Below are positions 22,541-33,629 of a DNA stretch of 64,000 nucleotides, in pieces. Source of the DNA: Nymphaea colorata. Its lineage: Eukaryota; Streptophyta; Magnoliopsida; Nymphaeales; Nymphaeaceae. Numbering within the stretch: the first letter of the stretch is position 1; each line of letters opens with the position of its first letter. Below the pieces are notes generated by a model that was given only the letters and a program-made list of their open reading frames with translations, did not search any database and was not told where the DNA came from. The stretch spans positions 35,563,706 through 35,627,705 of the forward strand of contig NC_045139.1 of NCBI RefSeq assembly GCF_008831285.2. Direction: 5' to 3'. The position numbers were made by a program, and so were the translations under genes.

Positions 22541-23105
22541 CATTCTCCCTCAAAACTCCATGGAAAAGGCCAGCCCATCAAAAGAAGAGCAGCAGAAAAA
22601 ATCTCCCAATCACCAAACCAGGAAAAGGAAGAAGCATGGTTGGATATGTCTAGCAGATCCCGCCTCTTGTTATTCCAGAGAGACTTGTGTAAGATCGCAG
22701 CACGATTGCATAATCGCACACCTTTCATTTTAGCAAGAGAAAAGAGTCTCGCTAAAAGGTTGAGATAGGGTTGCACATGAATTGAGTCGAGCTCAAACTC
22801 GATCAGCTCAATTCAATTCAATTCAATTCATATACTGCTCGAGTTCAACGTGATAGACCGAAACTTAGCTCGAACTCGACTCGTTTCAGCTTGTTTATCA
22901 ACTGCCCATTAAAAAGGTGTGCTGATTCTGCAATCTTGTTGTGATCTTACACAAGTCTCTCTGGAATAACAAGAGGCAGGATCCGCTAGACATATCCAAC
23001 CATGCTTCTTCCTTTTCCTGGTTTGGTGATTGGGAATTGCCTTTTTTTTGCTGCCCTTTCTTTTGATGGGCTGACCTTTTCCATGTAGTTTTGAGGGAAA
23101 ATGGG
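22541..23105. repeat. Foldback repeat, 180-bp arms around a TCGAG-rich MITE remnant
   Basis: Arm 22,541-22,716 (CATTCTCCCTCAAAACTCC ... AAGATCGCAGCACGATTGCA) is inverted at 22,921-23,105 (TGCAATCTTGTTGTGATCTT ... TTTTGAGGGAAAATG) with scattered mismatches. The loop holds a fragment starting TAGGGTTGCACATGAATTGA (22,766) rich in GAGCTCGAACTCGACTCG, akin to the MITEs at 25,564 and 27,064. The arms are not protein-coding as far as I can tell. Confidence 0.8.
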
Positions 23106-23212
23106 GGATGTTAGAGGGCCAATATTATTTTTAAAATTGTTATGGGGTCAAAATTCAAATGCTTAAAATTTTGAACCAGAAATTTAAATTAATTCCGTTC
23201 ACTAGGTAATAA

Positions 23213-23794
23213 CCTAAAGAACAAGCCATACGATGCATTTTGAGCCACGTCCTGATTGAGTTGTAGACATGAGCGTATCAATCGTTGCGCTTGACACTCA
23301 AATGCGATCAACATTTAACCAGATAGTACGCAACTCCACAGCCACTATCCGTAGGGATACGTCAGTAATTTGGGAAAAAAATTCTGAGCTCCATATAGAA
23401 GTGGGAGCTTACGTGAGCCGACGCCAGGGAAGGAGGGGAAGAGAGAGAAGGAAAACCCCTCGCTCTCCTCAGTTTTCCGTCTTATCTCTGCCGAATTCCT
23501 CCACATTGCTCTTGATCGATCGTCATCCTCTTGGTTTTTCAAGTTTCCCCGCTCTCCCCTGCAGATTCCGACGCCTTTCTTGGCTGATTTGTCTCTTTTT
23601 TATTTTCCGATTAAGGGAAATTTCATTAATTTAAAGAAAGAGGAAACTACTAATTTGGAAATGATGGATTCGGAGGACGATATGCATGATGCAACAGAAG
23701 AGGAATCCTGAGATGATTTCTACAGCGGAGACACGGCGATGGCTAGCGATGACGACGAGGCCGACTATGAGTTCCTGGACAACGATACCGATGA
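23213..23794 (+). pseudogene. Inverted copy of ARI promoter, 5' UTR and exon 1 (unit A)
   Basis: Matches the reverse complement of 20,540-19,957, ending within exon 1 after DNDTD. The ATG at 23,661 opens [16 protein letters not shown], then TGA at 23,709-23,711 replaces the Leu codon. The TATA box has become TATAGAA. It breaks off into unrelated sequence (CCCCAAAAATAGTACAC). It faces the true ARI promoter 2.7 kb away, so the two form a long inverted pair. Confidence 0.93.
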
Positions 23795-24108
23795 ATCCCC
23801 AAAAATAGTACACAAAAGGTGAATGATTTTGTATAGTTGAAGAACTTGAACAAGGTTTTGTATAGTTGAACTTATGAATAGTTTTTGCAAAAGAAAATTA
23901 CAATAAAGAACATGTGATGACTCCTTTAACGAGTATGCACTTTAAAGAATCTTGATTTTGGAATCCCCTGTAAGTTTTAGTATTGCAATTCATTCAAAAG
24001 AAAATATGGCAGGCCATTCTAGAACTAACCGAATCCTTTGAGTTATTTCAACTGCCGTTATCATAATTATGTTTATTTAAATTGAATATTTTGACAAGAA
24101 GCAAACAG

Positions 24109-25287
24109 CTTCACCATGTAGCCAATTGTTGTTGATAAAAAAAAAACAATTGAATGAATAAATACGAATAAAAACATACTTGTTAGAATAAATGATAAGC
24201 TATCAAAAGTCAAGCTTCATTGAAATCCTGCCATTTCACACATAGGAGAAACAACAAGTTTAATTACATATAAGAGAAACAATAAGTTTAATTAAATATA
24301 ATGTATCTTCTGCACATAGTACAATTGAAGCAAAGAAAAACCATTGATATTGATCTTGCTGTGTACTATAACAGATTTTACTAAATGCTTGTGCTGTACT
24401 CGTTTTGCATCCAAAACATAAGAAAATTTCAACTTAGCTAATGATTCATTTTATCAAGCAAAATATCAAATATTGGAAACAAATAAATCGAAGAACGGCT
24501 AAGCAGGACGTAGACATACTGTAGTGCTAGCGTTTTGGTAAATGTTTTCATGAGAGTTGGTTCTTTATGTCGTTTAAACAAAAAGACTTTTTAATTTTGT
24601 AAAAAGTTGTGACTTCATTTACATGGAATAAAAGTTCTCAAATAAAACAAAAAATCAGCCACATATTTATTTTATGCATAGATGATATCTAGTATTAAAA
24701 GCTTTTCTAAAGCTTGAATACATTGTGGCGTCCATTGAAAAGGCAAAAGAAAACTTGCCTAGACAATTCATGAAATAAGAACATCAAAATTTTAAGAAAA
24801 ATATATAAGGAAAAAAAAAAGACACATCAATTTAAATTGTACAAAAATTTGGCGCTTTATGGCATTTAGAACAACTTCTTCATACTAGACAATTAGAAGA
24901 AGAGCTGACTGTCTTATGCAAAGAAGGGCTTTGCACTTGTATTTCATAGCCATGGTACCAGCTCCATATGGCAACTATAGATTCATTAGAATTTAAGTGG
25001 AATATCAGCAAATCAAGCAATTATAGGTACGAAAAATAAAAAATTTACAATCTTTACTTTTTCAGCAGAACAATTTCTTTTTATAAGTGAATTTATTTTC
25101 ATACGTTATCGAAAAAGATGTGATAGGTAGGAAGAGATGGCTTCATTTTTCTATTTATCTTCATTATCAATGGAAGAACATGTTTTTTGCAATTGATTGG
25201 CCAAATCTTTGAATCTTACAAAGTCAAATGATGCTACAACCCATCTTGTCTAGTAATTCTTTCTACACTCAAAGAGATTGGCATTAA
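24109..25287 (+). repeat. Long inverted repeat, left arm (unit A)
   Basis: About 1.18 kb, inverted with respect to 28,227-29,402. Examples: CTTGTCTAGTAATTCTTTC here against GAAAGAATTGCTAGACAAG there; ATTTCACACATAGGAG against CTCCTATGTGTGAAAT. The spacer of 2.9 kb contains two complete MITEs. The sequence 23,795-24,108 between the ARI copy and this arm has no recognised feature. Confidence 0.88.
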
Positions 25288-25563
25288 CTGCGGGCAATCA
25301 TTTTTATTTTCCAGTAATTATTCTCATACTCTTCTGTAATTTGGATCTGATCTTCACTGGATTGTTACCTTCATTAGGATTGAAATCATCGGGCTGAGCC
25401 CCACCAACAAGGCCTTGCAAGGATAACCACTATAAGAAAAGCTCATGTCCAACTACATAAAATCACAAAGCTGCAGAAAGAAACAAGCACCAATTTGCAT
25501 GTGATCAACGTTAGATGAAGGCAAGATCAAGTTTTTTTATCAATGCATATGTTCCATTTTCAT

Positions 25564-26055
25564 TAGGGCTGCACACGAGCCGAGTCAAGCTTGAGCTTGG
25601 CCAGCTCCACTCGGCTCAAAAAACTCAAGCTCGAGCTCAGCTCGAACTTGAGTAGAGCTTTTTATAACAAGCTCGAGCTCGACTCTACTGCACAAAATCG
25701 AGCTTGAACTTGACTTGTTTAATCCATTTAGATCATTTAGACATTAACTCGTTCAGCATTAACCCGTGTAAGCATTAATTCGTTTAACTCGTGTAAGCGT
25801 CAACTCATGTAACTCGTTTAACTCGTGTAAGCGTTTAACTCATGTAACTTGTGAAACCGGTTTTGATAATATTATATAGAGTACCAGTTTGTGAGTCGAG
25901 TCGAGTTCCTGAAACTCAAACTCGACTCGTTTATCGTTTTGAGTATCTTTGTAAGCTCGAACTCGACTTGTTTATAAACGAGTGGAGCACGAGCCAAGTT
26001 TTTTTGAGCGAGTTCGAGTCAAGCCCGAGTTGGCTCGGCTCGTTGTGCAGCCTTA
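25564..26055. mobile_element. TCGAG-rich hAT-like MITE, family 1 (unit A)
   Basis: Termini TAGGGCTGCACACGAGCC and TAAGGCTGCACAACGAGCC are inverted. It is flanked by a perfect 8-bp duplication ATTTTCAT (25,556-25,563 and 26,056-26,063). The interior is dominated by CTCGAGCTCGACT-type and AACTCGTGTAAGCGT-type motifs. The 8-bp duplication indicates hAT-type insertion. Confidence 0.88.
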
Positions 26056-26828
26056 ATTTTCATCATTCATGGATGATAAACTAATTTACAAGGTCCATCT
26101 CCCATGGGGCCTCTTGCAGAAAAGGATTCGGTGTTGAAGGAGGTCTAATTAGCATATCTTATCAGCTTCTAAAGAATGGTATATCCAAGCTTGCAGCATA
26201 TAACATTTGCAGCATATAACTTTTTACTGCATGGAGGAGAAACAAAGGCAAATAGGTGCATGGGGACCAGTTGGTGCAGTTGCAGTACTTGACGTATGTT
26301 CAAGGGTGCCCGCTTGCATGGGCTATAGAGATGCCAATAGATCATGTTAGAATTTGGTGTACTCATATATTCACATATTTGCTGAATCCAAATGAAGAAA
26401 AATCGTAACTGAATCTCGATTTCACAATCCACTAAATCTGATCTAAATCCAAGTTCGATAGAATATTGAAGCATATCAGAATCCAAATATGATCAGATGT
26501 CATTTCTTAAGCTCAAATTCGATCCAATTTCTTAATTGGATATTAATTTTTCCATATCCGATTTTTTTTCGGGATGGTTCGATTGGATACCCAATCCAAA
26601 TTGGATACTGCCATCCCTACCATGCTAACAAACGTATGGAAAGCATGGGCCTTGGCTAAAGAGCATTATCCACTCAAGATGTGTGCTTTTGAATGGATGC
26701 AGACAACTGGCGTCTCCTCTACAAACAAAACCTGCACCTTTGGGTAGTCTTTGAGGTCCGACTTTTTGTTTCCATCCACATTATCCACTCAAGATGTTCT
26801 TTCATCTCCTATATTTCTTGTAGATTCC

Positions 26829-27018
26829 TAAGGTTGTGTTTGTTTCTGCGGATCTTAGATCCACAGACTTGAGGTTGGGCAACACCCTCTTAAGTCCATG
26901 GTTTTTAACATGTAGCATGGATTCCTGAGATCATTATTTAAACAAACTCAGGATCTTCCAAATCACACTTCCAATGCAGTTTCATATTTAAGATCTGATA
27001 CTATCAAATGCAACCTTA
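26829..27018. mobile_element. Short MITE-like inverted element, AAGGTTG family (unit A)
   Basis: Starts TAAGGTTGTGTTTGTTTC and ends GATACTATCAAATGCAACCTTA, inverted termini of about 20 bp with mismatches; the interior has GATCTTAGATCC. Target duplication not resolved. Confidence 0.55.
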
Positions 27019-27063
27019 ATGATTCATTTGCATATTCAAGGAGTCCCCCATCCATCTTTTCAC

Positions 27064-27510
27064 TAGGGGTGAACATGAGCCGAGTCGAGCCGGAGTTCAG
27101 CCATCTTGAGCTTGGCTCGTCTAATGAAGTCTCGAGCTCGACTTCGCTCTAGAACAGCTCGAGCTCGACTTGGCAGTTACGTGTTGAGCTCGAGCTCGAC
27201 TTGATTAAGGCTCAACAAACTCGTTTGAATAGAATTGATATTCATTGTTACGTGTTGAGCTCGAGTTCAACTCGATTAAGGCTCGACAAACTCGTAAACT
27301 CGTTTGAATATATCGACTTAATTAAGGCTCGACAAACTCGACTAAGGCTCAAGCTCGGCTTGGCAGTTATGTGTTGAGTTCGAACTCAACTCGATTATTT
27401 GAACGAGTCGACTCATGAGTCGAGTTCGATTTGTTAAACAAATGATTCGGCTCGAACTCGTTCACGAGCCAAGCTTTAACGAATTAAGCTCGACTTGTTG
27501 TTCACCCCTA
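27064..27510. mobile_element. TCGAG-rich hAT-like MITE, family 2 (unit A)
   Basis: Termini TAGGGGTGAACATGAGCC and, inverted, TAGGGGTGAACAACAAGTCG. Perfect 8-bp duplication CTTTTCAC at 27,056-27,063 and 27,511-27,518. The interior carries repeated GCTCGAGCTCGACTTG and AAGGCTCGACAAACTCG. It shares motifs with family 1 but differs at the ends. Confidence 0.88.
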
Positions 27511-28226
27511 CTTTTCACCCTCACTCACCTCATTATCCACATCACACTCTGTCCTCTCTCTAAGCCTCTGTACCATCGCATCCACCATTGATCTTTGGTG
27601 CTCCTCTTGCTTGATAGCCACCACTTGACACAAGAACCCAGACATGATTGGGAAACTCCTAACCCAATAATAGACAATGTGAAGATCACTAGGCTTTGGT
27701 TCAACTTTTAAAACTTTTACTAGTCCACACTAATGGCAAAATGTTCATTAATTGGGCCCCCAATAGACCCGATATTTGGCCCAGCCCTACCTTGATCTCA
27801 AATTGAGACCTTGGCCTATGTCACATGAGTGTGGGGTGCGGGTGCAGATACATGTGCATATGAAACAATTTTTCAAAAAAAAAAAAAATTAAGTATGGAT
27901 GCGGCAATGATGTATATACATGTATATGTATATATGTAATTTATTATATAGTTATTAGACTGTTTAATAGCACTATTTGTCTATATTTACATATAATCTT
28001 TTATAGTAGAGCTACTTTAGTCAGGTGTACATTTAAAATAATTAGTTCTGACCTGATTCAACTGATTGCATAAGATGTGCTGTGTCGTAGAAACTCCACC
28101 ACATGGCCGCTGTTTAGGAGCACCCATGTGACAAAGCCCTCGGTTGGCTGATACATCAGCCGACCCTACCTTCTCAAATAGGGAAACCAAAAGGCTCCCG
28201 ATAGTCTCAATGCACACTAATAATGC

Positions 28227-29402
28227 CAATCTATTTGAGTGTGGAAAGAATTGCTAGACAAGATAGGTATTAACATCAAATTTGGTAAGATTCAAAAATT
28301 TAGTCAATCAACGGCAAAAAAGCATATTATTCATTGTCAATGTAGATAAATAGAAAACCAAAATCATCTCCTCCTACCTATCACACATTTTCCTCAAATA
28401 TATATATATATATATTCATAATATATGAAAATAAATTAACTTATAAAAGGCAATTGTTCTGATGAAAAAGTAAAGCCTATGAAGTTTCAAATTTTTCGTA
28501 CCTATAATTGCTTTATTTGCTGAAATTCTACTTTAATTCTAATGAATCTATACCATATAGAGAAGGCACTATGGCTATAAAACGCAAGTCTAAAGGTCTT
28601 TCTTTACATGATGCAATGAGCTCTTCTTCTAATCGTCTAGTATGAAGAAGTTGTTTTAGATGTCATGAAGCACCAACTTTTTTTGTATGTATTGAATCGT
28701 TTTCTCTTTTTTTTTTCCTTCTATATTTTTCTTAAAGTTTGATATCCTTATTTCACGAGCTTTCTAGGCCAGCTTCCTTTTGTCTTTTCAATGGAAGCCA
28801 CGTTATTTTCAAGATTTAGAGAAACATTTTAAACTAGATAACATCAATATACTAAATCAATATGTGAGTGATTGGTTGTATTTTTTGATTTGAAAACTTA
28901 TATTCCACGTAAATGAATTCAAGGCTCCTTACACAATTAGAAGGCCTTTTTGTTTAATGACATAAAGAAGCAATTGTCACGAAAACATTTACCAAAAGGC
29001 TTGTATGCAGTATGCCGGTGTTCTGCTTAATTGTTCTTTAGTTTGTATCACTATTTGCTTCAAATATTTGATATCATTGCTTGACAAAATGAATCATTAG
29101 CTAAGTTGAATTTTGATTCTGTTTTCGATACAAAACCAATACAGCACAAGCATTTAGTAAAATCTGATATAGTATACAACAAAATCATTGATATTTTTCC
29201 TTTATTTCAATTGTACTATGTGCATATAATACATGATACATCATGAAACTTACACTCTCTCCTATGTGTGAAATGACATGATATGTAATGAGACTTGATT
29301 TTATATAGTGTATTATTTATTCGAGCAAGTATTTTTTATTGTATAAATATTTATTCATTCTATTGATGTCATTCTCAATAACAATTGCTTCCTTCATCTG
29401 GG
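28227..29402 (-). repeat. Long inverted repeat, right arm (unit A)
   Basis: Reverse-complement partner of 24,109-25,287 with many point differences and small indels. In units B and C only the first 370 bp of this arm survive (to about 46,944 and 62,866). No transposase or clear target duplication was seen, so it may be a foldback element or an inverted duplication. Confidence 0.88.
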
Positions 29403-29428
29403 AAATGGCAGATAATTGCTCAGCTTTG

Positions 29429-29455
29429 TCTCTCTCTCTCTCTCTCTCTCTCTCT
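29429..29455. repeat. (TC)n microsatellite
   Basis: Thirteen or so TC units between the right arm of the long inverted repeat and the next hairpin. Confidence 0.9.
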
Positions 29456-29526
29456 AATTTTTTTTTTGCTTCAATGGGGTCCAACGTATAGTAAGGATAA
29501 GAATGCATCTTTAGTTTATTCTTCTC

Positions 29527-29990
29527 CAAAAGCATCTAACTTTACTGCAACACATATTAAGCATAAGAATGTACCTTCAGTTTATGCTTCCAAAAACAAT
29601 AATATAAAAATTCTTGGGCTTGGTAGGTCAATTATGTTTTAGCCTTTTTCTCTTTTAAATTGCCCTGAATTTATCATCCATCTTAACTGCAAGCTTCCAA
29701 CTCGTCCAACTTTTCAATATAATACCAACCTCATAAATCCTTTGCTTTGAGAAGGAGAAGGTTCTCAAGCAAAGTATTAATGAAATTGGTATTATATTGT
29801 GGAGTTGGAAGAGTTGGAAACTAGCAGTTAAGGTGGATGACAAATTTGGGGCAATATATAAGAGAAAAAGGCTAAAACATAAATGACCTACCAACCTCAA
29901 GAATTTTTATACTATTGTTCGCGGAAACATAAACTGAAGGTACATTCTTGTGCTTGCTAAGTATTGCAGTCTAACTTGAATGCAACTTGG
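29527..29990. repeat. Near-contiguous hairpin, arms of about 225 bp (unit A)
   Basis: The left arm (GCATCTAACTTTACTGCAAC ... CTTTGCTTTGAGAAG) reads back inverted across a centre near 29,757 (CTTCTCAAAGC-like centre, then AAGTATTAATGAAATTGG ... TTGCAGTCTAACTTGAATGC). Units B and C keep only the right arm (from 46,945 and 62,867), so the palindrome is absent there. Confidence 0.8.
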
Positions 29991-30110
29991 TTGTTTTCCT
30001 AGTCACATCAAGAACTAGTGGCGAAACCATATGTGGGTTGGTGTGCGCAACTGCCCTGAAAATTTCTTTATTTTTAAAAGGCATCTTTAACTAATTATCT
30101 TTATATATAG

Positions 30111-30414
30111 AATAGTAATAGAAAACACATTTTTTTGAAAAAAAAATGTTAAAAATGAAAAAAAAAACGCAGGTTTCCAGTTTTTTTTTCACTTTTTTCA
30201 TTCTTTTTAGTTTTTTTAATTCCAAACAGTTTTTTTTTTAAATTGTTGCAAATCTACTTATCTTTTTATGTTTGTGTTATTAGTTTCTCATTTTATTTTT
30301 TCCACATTTTTAGTTTTTTAAAATTTTAAAAAATTTACCGTATTTTTTTTCTTGTCGTATTATACTCAAGAAAAACCGGACGGTTTAAAACTCGAGACGT
30401 TATTTGTGACTATG
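30111..30414. mobile_element. AT-rich hAT-like MITE (unit A)
   Basis: 304 bp with inverted ends AATAGTAATAGAAAACAC and (reverse) CATAGTCACAAATAACG, and perfect 8-bp duplication ATATATAG (30,103-30,110, 30,415-30,422). The interior is long A and T runs. Its end and the internal GTATAATACG resemble those of the hAT element at 4,592. Confidence 0.8.
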
Positions 30415-30422
30415 ATATATAG

Positions 30423-31653
30423 ATGTTCCACCTAAACATGAGAATTTCTATACGAATGCCTCTCCAGCCAAATTTTTTAGCTCCTTCACTGTCAAGAACC
30501 CTTCCTTCCTTCCCCAGGCTGACAATGTAATGGAATCAATAGTAGCAAAAGTTTGAGAATTGGGATCCAGTGTTTTATAATTTCATTTTACCTTTTTACC
30601 CTAATTTCAGAAAAAGAAACTGCCTTTTGTGATTTTCTAATAAGCGCTATCCTTCTCCTAGAAACTCTTAAATAAGGGTTTGAAGTTAATCAACTGCAAT
30701 TTTGTTAATATTAACGTCTATCACTAATGTTAGATCACATTATTATCGTTTTAGCTACCAATTGTGCTTTCCAAGTTAAGTTGAAAGCCCATTCTTTGCC
30801 GTTGCTTGACAGTTTTCAGAAAAGAAGTGTGCACTTTATAGAAAATCACAAGAAGTCGTTACCTTTTCAGAAATTTAATAGAAAAGTAGGGTCAAAAGTG
30901 AAAAGGTTCCCATTGTCTATGAGCTCTTGCTGACGCAAGACGTTGATCTTTAGTATGTTCACATTTCGTTATCGCCACAGAATTCGTATGATTAGTATGG
31001 CGACTGTTATTGCATGAAAAGTATGTTTCTACCTCTTTCTAATTTGTGCCTCCATTATCAAAAGTTAGTTTCTAGTTATTTCAAGTAGTTGCGCGCAGCT
31101 ACTTCCAATCAAGGGTGAAGCCAAAAAATTTTCACGAAGGGGACCGAATTAAAGTTTTTAAATTTTGATTAGGCCCAAAATATCAATTTTCATATTTTTT
31201 TATATAAAACATGTGATTTTTTTTTTTAAATTTACATATAAATAAAAAAAATTGAAGTGGGCCAATGTCCAAGTGGACCCTACCTTGGCTCCGCTTCCAA
31301 TACAATCCCATAAAGCTGCAGAATCTTGTTCATGCTTATGCCTAAATGAATGTGATTTCAGATCGACCAATGCTAATCTTTCAGCAAAATTGTTTTGCCG
31401 AATGGCGGGTTAAGGCTGTCTACAGGTCGAGTCGACCTCAAGCTAAGCAAGACTGAGTTAAACCCCAATGAAGGAACCACTTTGTGGCTGCTGTGGTCAA
31501 TTGCCCACACCAGCCCATAAAATTTGTTTTATTTATACTTATGAACTTCACTAATTTTCACTTTTTATGACTGCCAATTAAAATTTGAAATTTAAAAGTA
31601 ATAGCGTCCGTTAACTTGAAATTTCTGGCTCCGTCACTGGATTGAGACAACTC
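30423..31653. other. Non-coding part of unit A before the copia element
   Basis: A 68-codon frame at 30,727-30,933 is also open in B (48,127-48,333) but matches nothing I know and lacks coding character. A segment near 31,110-31,300 (AAGGGTGAAGCCAAAAAATT, CCTTGGCTCCGCTTCC) looks like a degraded repeat. Confidence 0.4.
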
Positions 31654-31658
31654 TTTAC

Positions 31659-32114
31659 TGTAAGGATCATTTGGTGGGCCGACGTATGTCTATGAAGAAT
31701 TTCAGACATTATGGCTTTCTTAATGTAAATATCCGCTTAACTGATTGCATTTTGGGATATTACGTCATTTTAGATGGTATGAGGTAATTTTGAAATGTAT
31801 AGATACATGTACGCAATTACGGACTCTTTGATGGGTTGAATCCGTAATTTCCCTTAATATAAAATGGTAGTGGTCCCTGGGGTCGTGGAATGGTTGCTTG
31901 AAACGTTGGTTTCTAGGGTTGTCTCTTCCCCATCTGAGAGCGACCTCACGTGCGCCACAAAGACTCTGGAAGATTCCGCCGCGATCTACCGTCCAGTTCT
32001 TCAGATGGATTCAGGTACGCTTCCGCTACAGTTAAGTTTTTTGGTTTGAATGACTTAGCATGAACATGAACCTATTTAGGGCATATTGTTTTTGTATATG
32101 CAAATCTCCCAACA
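31659..32114 (+). repeat. 5' LTR of copia copy 1
   Basis: 456 bp, TGTAAGGATCATTTGG ... CAAATCTCCCAACA. Lacks the short GAGGGA-containing insert present near the end of both 3' LTRs. Confidence 0.92.
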
Positions 32115-32116
32115 AT

Positions 32117-32130
32117 TGGTATCAGAGCCC
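32117..32130 (+). promoter_or_regulatory. tRNA-iMet primer binding site, copia copy 1
   Basis: TGGTATCAGAGCCC two bases after the LTR. Confidence 0.85.
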
Positions 32131-32229
32131 TGTGTTCATTGTTAAATCGTTGATCTTTAGATGTATTTTTGCGCGATCTTCCCTTTCGGATGTTCCCTAT
32201 CTTTGGCTGCATGTTTTTTCAAAAAAAAA

Positions 32230-32800
32230 AAAAAAACTTTGGGCGTGGTCGAGCAACGGAAGCCGTCGGGCTTCCGTTGCAGCCACCTAAGGGAAAGGGG
32301 AAGGCGATGGAAGGCATTGGCATTCCGTTGATGGGCGACGGCAGGGAAGGGAGGCCACCGACGGGTTCGCCGTCGCCGGACGGCATCGTGCGACCCACCC
32401 AAGTCATTCGGAGCCCTGCCGGCGCAGATCTGCCGTTCGGTTTGCCGTTTGGTGCTTGGTTGACCGAGCGGCAGCCTCGCTGCAAGAAACCGCGCGGGCG
32501 GCGAGGGGCAACAGCCGGGCCAGCAGTTATGGCGGCACGGCGGATAACGACCGCCGGTTCGGGCGACGGCTAGTGCCCACCCACCTCCGACCCGCCCGTT
32601 TTCTCTTTGGGATTCTGAAGGAACATGTAGAGGAGCGGGAGCAAAGGGCTTCGCCCACCTCCGTCTGGCCACGTCCAGCCTCGCCGAGGAGTTCACCGTC
32701 GCTGGACGGCGCCATGCGACGCACTGGTGCCCACCCACAGCCCGCCGGTGGCTTTTGGCCGCCGCTTCAGCTGCCCAAATCCTTGAAATCTTTTTTAGCC
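32230..32800. other. GC-rich leader of copia copy 1
   Basis: An abrupt GC-rich island in AT-rich DNA, after a run of A at 32,220. Several frames are open on both strands because stops are rare, and no domain is recognisable. A shortened counterpart sits at 49,635-50,170. It may be the eroded start of gag or captured host sequence; I cannot tell. Confidence 0.5.
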
Positions 32801-33629
32801 ATTTTCTAACTGTTTCAGTGGGTTTTGGAACCGATACGGTCTAATTTTGAACGGTTCGTTCAAATTTTAAACCGGTTCAGGCCTACTTAGGGCCATGTGG
32901 GTGGATTAGTTGTGGTTCAAGAACGATACGGACCATTTTAAGGCTGATTCAGTGGTTTTTGACCTACTTAAGCATGATTTTGGTACCGGTTCAAGAAATT
33001 TTGGACTTTTTTGGGCCTATTTCATTGAATCATTTTGGTTTTGGATTCAATGAGAGGACAATGTTGTATGCAATTTGGTTTATGCATCATGTTTTTTGCA
33101 TGATATTGAAATTGTGAATGTGCTTTAGATGAATGTTTGGACCATGAATTGAATTTTGGCCATGTCTATTGTTCGAAATGAGTAAGTTTGTACTTTATGT
33201 CGCCAAAGTGACTTCTATTGTACGAATCTGTTTGTTTTTTGAACATTAGATGATAGTATACTTGATCCATGCAGGCAATGATCAACCCAAAGGAGGATTG
33301 TTGCTTGGTCAAGTTTAAGTATACAGGGCCATGAATATGTGATAATTTTTTAGGTTTCCCTGTGAATAGTGAGTCAATCCAAAATGGGCTCGTTATTTGA
33401 CAAAGCTAATTATCTATATTCATTGTTGGCTAAGAATACCACTTATAGTTAACATTTCAATCCAAAGATTAGATATTAATGTTGTAACGGTACCTTGTGA
33501 TGGGATTTGGGCCATTGTATTTAAATTCATATATATTTGTTGTTTCATTTATGTACATGTATTGATTGTGAGTATGTTTGGTATTTTTGTTCTTTGTACA
33601 GTGAGTTCTGCTTTCATGATATTTGTAAA

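Noticed and set aside
26320-26620. Possible MITE with ends TAGAGATGCCA and TAGGGATGGCA around AATCCAAATC-rich sequence
   Set aside because: Terminal inversion is short and imperfect, and the flanks (ATGGGCTA versus CCATGCTA) do not form a clear target duplication.
24109-29402. Could the long inverted repeat be a MULE-type element with long terminal inverted repeats?
   Set aside because: No 9-11 bp target duplication or MULE terminal sequence could be found at the outer ends, so no superfamily is assigned.
30727-30933. 68-codon frame also open at 48,127-48,333 in unit B
   Set aside because: Conservation is explained by the segmental duplication; no domain, no promoter, and composition like the surrounding AT-rich DNA.
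32157-32738. Long overlapping frames on both strands in the GC-rich copia leader (up to 193 codons)
   Set aside because: Open on several frames at once because GC-rich DNA has few stops, with low-complexity Pro/Arg/Ala composition and no domain. The unit B counterpart has different frames.
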